From Actinomycetota bacterium (lineage in GTDB: Bacteria; Actinomycetota; Acidimicrobiia; IMCC26256; VFJJ01), in contig VFJJ01000027.1 of NCBI GenBank assembly GCA_009886115.1, positions 1-42,333 of the forward strand: a stretch of DNA of 42,333 bases, read 5' to 3'. Of this stretch, positions 39,238 to 42,333 are shown piece by piece. The position numbers were made by a program, and so were the translations under genes. The notes under the pieces were generated by a model, which was not told the DNA's origin, did not search any database, and was given only the letters and a program-made list of their open reading frames with translations. The stretch's first letter is position 1, and the number at the start of each line of letters is the position of its first letter.

Positions 39238-41868
39238 GTGGAGAGTCCGCCCACTGGCACCGTCACCTTTCTGTTCACCGATATTGAGGGTTCGACGCGT
39301 CGGTGGCAGGACGAACCGGAGGCGATGCGGGCGTTGTTGGTGGAGCATGACGCGATCTTGCGGGACGTGATCGACAAGCGGCACGGTCATCTGTTCAAGC
39401 ACACCGGGGACGGGGTGGCGGCGGTGTTCTCGTCCGCGGCCGACGCGGCGAACGCCGCCGTCGACGCACAAGGACGCCTGCAGGATGTTCTTCCGGTGCG
39501 GATGGGTCTCCATACGGGTGAGGCCGAGCTGCGTGACGGCGATTATTTCGGTTCCACGTTGAATCGTTGTGCTCGTCTGATGGGTGTGGCGCACGGCGGT
39601 CAGATCGTCTGTAGTGCAGCTACCGTCGAGCTGGTGCGTGATCGTGGGGATCTACGCGATTTGGGTGAGCACCGTTTGCGGGATCTGAGCCGGGCGGAGC
39701 GGGTGTGGCAGGTCGGTGGCGGCGAGTTTGCGGCGTTGCGGTCGTTGGAGAACTACCTCACGAATCTGCCGTTGCAGTTGTCGTCGTTCGTGGGCCGCGA
39801 ACGCGAGATCGTCGAGGTGGGGCGGCTGTTGGGTGAGCATCGTCTGGTGACGTTGACCGGCGTCGGCGGGGTCGGTAAGACCCGTCTGGCGGTCGAGGTC
39901 GGAGCCGAGGTGCTGCCGCACTACCCCGATGGGGTGTGGTTGGTGGAGTTGGCGCCGTTGGCGCATGACGAGTTGGTGTTGTCGACGATCGCGGAGGTGT
40001 TGGGGGTCGCGGCGCAGACCGGTGAGCCATTGGCGACGACGTTGGTGGGCCGGCTGAAGGCGAAGCAGTTGTTGGTGATCCTCGACAATTGTGAACACGT
40101 GCTGGGCGTGGTGGCGCGCATTGTCGAGCAGGTGGCGGCGGGGGCAGCGGGGGTGCGGGTTTTGGCGACGAGCCGGGAGCCGTTGGGGATCGCGGCGGAG
40201 CGGGTGCGGGCGGTGCCGCCGTTGGCCGAGGCGGTCGAGTTGTTCCTCGACCGCGCCGCAGCCTCCGGGGCGGTGTTTGACGGGTCGGAGCAGCGACGGG
40301 CGGTCGTGGAGATCTGTGCACGCCTCGATGGGATCCCGTTGGCGATCGAGCTGGCCGCGGCGCGGGCCCGGATGATGGCTCCGACCAAGATCTTGGAAAG
40401 GCTCGATCAACGCTTCCGGTTGTTGACCGGTGGTGGGCGCACGGCGGTGGAACGGCATCGGACGTTGCAGGCGACGGTGGCGTGGTCTTATGACCTGCTC
40501 GATGACACCGAGAAGCGTGTGTTCCAACGCCTGTCGACGTTGGCGGGGAGCTTCGATCTCGAGGCCGCGGAGGCGATCGCCGCAGGCGGCGAGGTCGAAG
40601 GCTTCGAGGTGCTCGACGCGCTCGGGCATCTCGTCGACAAGTCGATGGTCTTGAGCGTGCCACCGGACGGGGTGCGGTATCGGCTGTTGGAGACGTTGCG
40701 CCAGTTCGCCGCCGATCGCCTCGCCGAACAACTCGACGCGACCGAGGTCCAGGACCGCCACGGCGCCTATTGGTGTGACCGGGCGGGGGCGTTGGGTCCG
40801 GGCCTCTTCGAGGCCGGCCAGGCCGGTGTGCTCGACGCGATCGACGCCGATATCGACAACTACCGCACCGCGTTCGCGTACCTGCTGGCAACCGGGAACG
40901 TGAACGACGCCGCCCGCGGTGTCCTCGCCCTCGGCAGCTACTGGTACTTGGTCCGCAACCGTGAAGGGCTCGCCTGGTCCCAGCAACTCCTCGCCCGCTC
41001 CGACCTCGACGCCGACCAGCGACTCTTGGCCCTCGCCAATGCAGGGCAGACCGAAGCCATGTTCGGCGACTTGCGGGCGGGTGAGCGGTACGCGACCGAG
41101 GCTGTCGCGCTCGCCGCCGCGACCGGCGTCGACCCGCCCTGGGAGGCGTTGCGGGCGCTGATGAACGTGGCCGTCCACCGTAACGATCCCGTGGCGTTCC
41201 GGCAGCGGTGGGAACACGCCCACCAGATCGTGACCGCCAACGAACCGCGCGGCCGGCAACTCCTCATCGAGGTGCAGCGCGGTATGGTTTTAGGGGCGTG
41301 GGACAGCGGCGAGTTGATCGGACACTACGAACGGCTCCTCCCCAAGGTCCGCCGACACGGCACCCCCGGCCTGCTCTACACGTGGGCGGCGTGCTTCGCG
41401 ACGGTCCTGTACCAGGCCGGCCAATTCGACCGGGCCCGTGAACTCGCTCGATCGGCCATCGAGCCCGCCCGACCGACCGGACCCACCCTGCACGCCACCG
41501 CCCTCACCCTGGCCGCCTCGTACGATGCGCTTGCCGGCGACACCGACCGTGCCCGCACGGCCGCCGCCGAAGGCATCCGCCTCGCCCGCGACGAAGGCCT
41601 CACCCGCACCGTCACCTACGGCGTGTACGTCGCCGCCGCCCTCGCCGCCCAAGGCCACGACCCCGAAACCGCCGCTGTGCTCCTCGCCGCCGCCGCAACC
41701 CACGCCGACCTGCTCGGCATCGCCGGGAACCCCATCGTGAACGCCTGCCGCAGCCTTGCCCAAACCGCCGTCGACGCCCACCCCGGCGACCTCACCACCG
41801 CCCGACAACGCGGCGAGAACATGACCGTCGACGAGCTCTGCGCCTACACCCTCGACACCCTCACCTGA
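39238..41868 (+). CDS. Class III adenylate/guanylate cyclase fused to an NTPase and helical repeat region
   Basis: 876 residues. Cyclase domain (about 5-160): TFLFTDIEGSTRRW with metal Asp D15, K54 and D58 in LFKHTGDGVAAVF, and N109/R113 in STLNRCARL, so the catalytic set looks complete. Next an NB-ARC/AAA-like NTPase: P-loop LTGVGGVGKTRLAV (about 210-223), LLVILDNCEHVL, ATSREPLGI, LDGIPLAIELAAAR and a winged-helix LVDKSMV. The C-terminal 330 residues are TPR-like helices ending DELCAYTLDTLT, without the LuxR-type HTH some relatives carry. GTG 39238 has GGGAGG 8 bases upstream. The first two-thirds use many TTG, GTT, CGT and GGT codons, unlike the surrounding genes. Likely a stand-alone signalling ATPase. 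Confidence 0.9.
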   Translation: MESPPTGTVTFLFTDIEGSTRRWQDEPEAMRALLVEHDAILRDVIDKRHGHLFKHTGDGVAAVFSSAADAANAAVDAQGRLQDVLPVRMGLHTGEAELRDGDYFGSTLNRCARLMGVAHGGQIVCSAATVELVRDRGDLRDLGEHRLRDLSRAERVWQVGGGEFAALRSLENYLTNLPLQLSSFVGREREIVEVGRLLGEHRLVTLTGVGGVGKTRLAVEVGAEVLPHYPDGVWLVELAPLAHDELVLSTIAEVLGVAAQTGEPLATTLVGRLKAKQLLVILDNCEHVLGVVARIVEQVAAGAAGVRVLATSREPLGIAAERVRAVPPLAEAVELFLDRAAASGAVFDGSEQRRAVVEICARLDGIPLAIELAAARARMMAPTKILERLDQRFRLLTGGGRTAVERHRTLQATVAWSYDLLDDTEKRVFQRLSTLAGSFDLEAAEAIAAGGEVEGFEVLDALGHLVDKSMVLSVPPDGVRYRLLETLRQFAADRLAEQLDATEVQDRHGAYWCDRAGALGPGLFEAGQAGVLDAIDADIDNYRTAFAYLLATGNVNDAARGVLALGSYWYLVRNREGLAWSQQLLARSDLDADQRLLALANAGQTEAMFGDLRAGERYATEAVALAAATGVDPPWEALRALMNVAVHRNDPVAFRQRWEHAHQIVTANEPRGRQLLIEVQRGMVLGAWDSGELIGHYERLLPKVRRHGTPGLLYTWAACFATVLYQAGQFDRARELARSAIEPARPTGPTLHATALTLAASYDALAGDTDRARTAAAEGIRLARDEGLTRTVTYGVYVAAALAAQGHDPETAAVLLAAAATHADLLGIAGNPIVNACRSLAQTAVDAHPGDLTTARQRGENMTVDELCAYTLDTLT

Positions 41869-41962
41869 ACACTTTTCGGGCGAGTAGCCAACCAGGCTGG
41901 GGGTGCGGATCTGCCGTTCGGGCTGGTCGACGGCAGGCGCGCGATCGGGCATTGTGTGCCGT

Positions 41963-42333
41963 ATGGACGAGTTCAGTCAGATATGGCTCGACACCGCGAG
42001 CGCTGCGTTGTCGGTCGTTGAAGGATCGCGTGTTCGCGAGTGGTGGGCCGAGCCCTCGAGCCTGTCCGGCATGACGGTCGGTGCACTCGCTGGACATCTC
42101 ATTCACAGCGGCATTCTCCAGGCTGAGCAAGGTTTCGTCGTCGTGGGCCCGGCCGGACAGCCAATCCCGGCGGCCAAGATGTACTCCTGGGTGCCGCTCG
42201 ACGAAGACAGCCCGATACACGACGGTGTGCGCGCCGTTGCCGAGGAGCAGGTGGTCGACGGAAGAGAAGGCCTGATCGAGCGAGGGAGGGCAAGCTGGAA
42301 GCGGAGCGAGGTCGTGCTCGCTGACGCTTCGCA
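41963..42333 (+). CDS. Maleylpyruvate isomerase N-terminal (DinB-like) protein, 3' end outside the window
   Basis: My translation of the plus strand from ATG 41963 stays open to the last base (123 codons). It begins MDEFSQIWLDTASAALSVVE and includes EPSSLSGMTVGALAGHLIHS, the typical W/S-LPxWTVxxLxGHL helix of mycothiol-dependent maleylpyruvate isomerase N-domain proteins; the His would be a metal ligand. These are four-helix DinB-fold proteins acting as thiol-dependent isomerases or transferases. The C-terminal part is missing because the window ends. A 94-base gap with no recognisable features separates it from the cyclase gene. Confidence 0.72.
   Translation, partial: MDEFSQIWLDTASAALSVVEGSRVREWWAEPSSLSGMTVGALAGHLIHSGILQAEQGFVVVGPAGQPIPAAKMYSWVPLDEDSPIHDGVRAVAEEQVVDGREGLIERGRASWKRSEVVLADAS

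Noticed and set aside
39652-41259. 535-codon minus-strand open frame within the cyclase gene.
   Set aside because: Arg/Gln/His-rich antisense reading without domains; the plus strand encodes clear cyclase and P-loop motifs.

Overview
The window is high-GC DNA with frequent GTG starts, many 4-bp ATGA/GTGA gene overlaps and several possibly leaderless genes. This points to an actinobacterium. DUF5317 and DUF2510 proteins, a class E-type sortase with a LAFTG-anchored substrate, Thr-rich surface proteins and a PASTA kinase fit Actinomycetota. A mitochondrial-type aconitase together with a complete Ccm (System I) cytochrome c maturation operon makes class Acidimicrobiia my best guess; the class is inference. 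No tRNA, rRNA, CRISPR array, transposase or phage gene was recognised.

Layout. 1-3.9 kb (mostly minus): aconitase, a sensor histidine kinase remnant cut at both ends, and, butting head-on against it, a 5'-truncated DUF2231-like membrane protein. 3.9-7.4 kb (plus): PPOX-fold flavin/F420 protein, aldo/keto reductase, TesB-like thioesterase, and a diiron ferritin-like gene that appears frameshifted. 7.4-16.1 kb (minus): sulfite-oxidase-like molybdoenzyme, cyclophilin, then ccmABCDEFGHI in that transcriptional order. 16.1-21.3 kb: sortase, CoA-transferase plus a 72-residue biotinyl carrier, DUF5317 protein, glycosyltransferase, small membrane protein. 21.3-26.7 kb: TetR regulator, secreted CAP protein with 42-residue repeats, LAFTG surface protein, PknB-like kinase.

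26.6-34.1 kb is the most interesting part. Two operons diverge from an 89-bp spacer (31175-31263). Leftward run E1alpha, E1beta and E2 of a 2-oxoacid/acetoin-type dehydrogenase complex plus a serine esterase, every junction a 4-bp overlap. Rightward run an SDR, an amidohydrolase and a crotonase, also with 4-bp overlaps. The crotonase keeps all five active-site residues of 6-oxocamphor hydrolase at a constant offset of two. This looks like an undescribed catabolic unit for an alicyclic or terpenoid compound: alcohol oxidation, retro-Claisen C-C cleavage, then ester/thioester and oxoacid processing. No E3 gene is present in the window.

34.2-42.3 kb: an internally deleted lipoprotein remnant, a three-His-box fatty acid desaturase, a cytochrome P450 coupled to a PIG-L deacetylase, a convergent NIPSNAP-like protein, a DUF2510 membrane protein, a large class III cyclase/NTPase whose codon use differs from its surroundings, and the 5' part of a mycothiol-dependent DinB-fold gene cut by the window end. 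Short in-frame tandem repeats recur in unrelated genes and suggest replication slippage.
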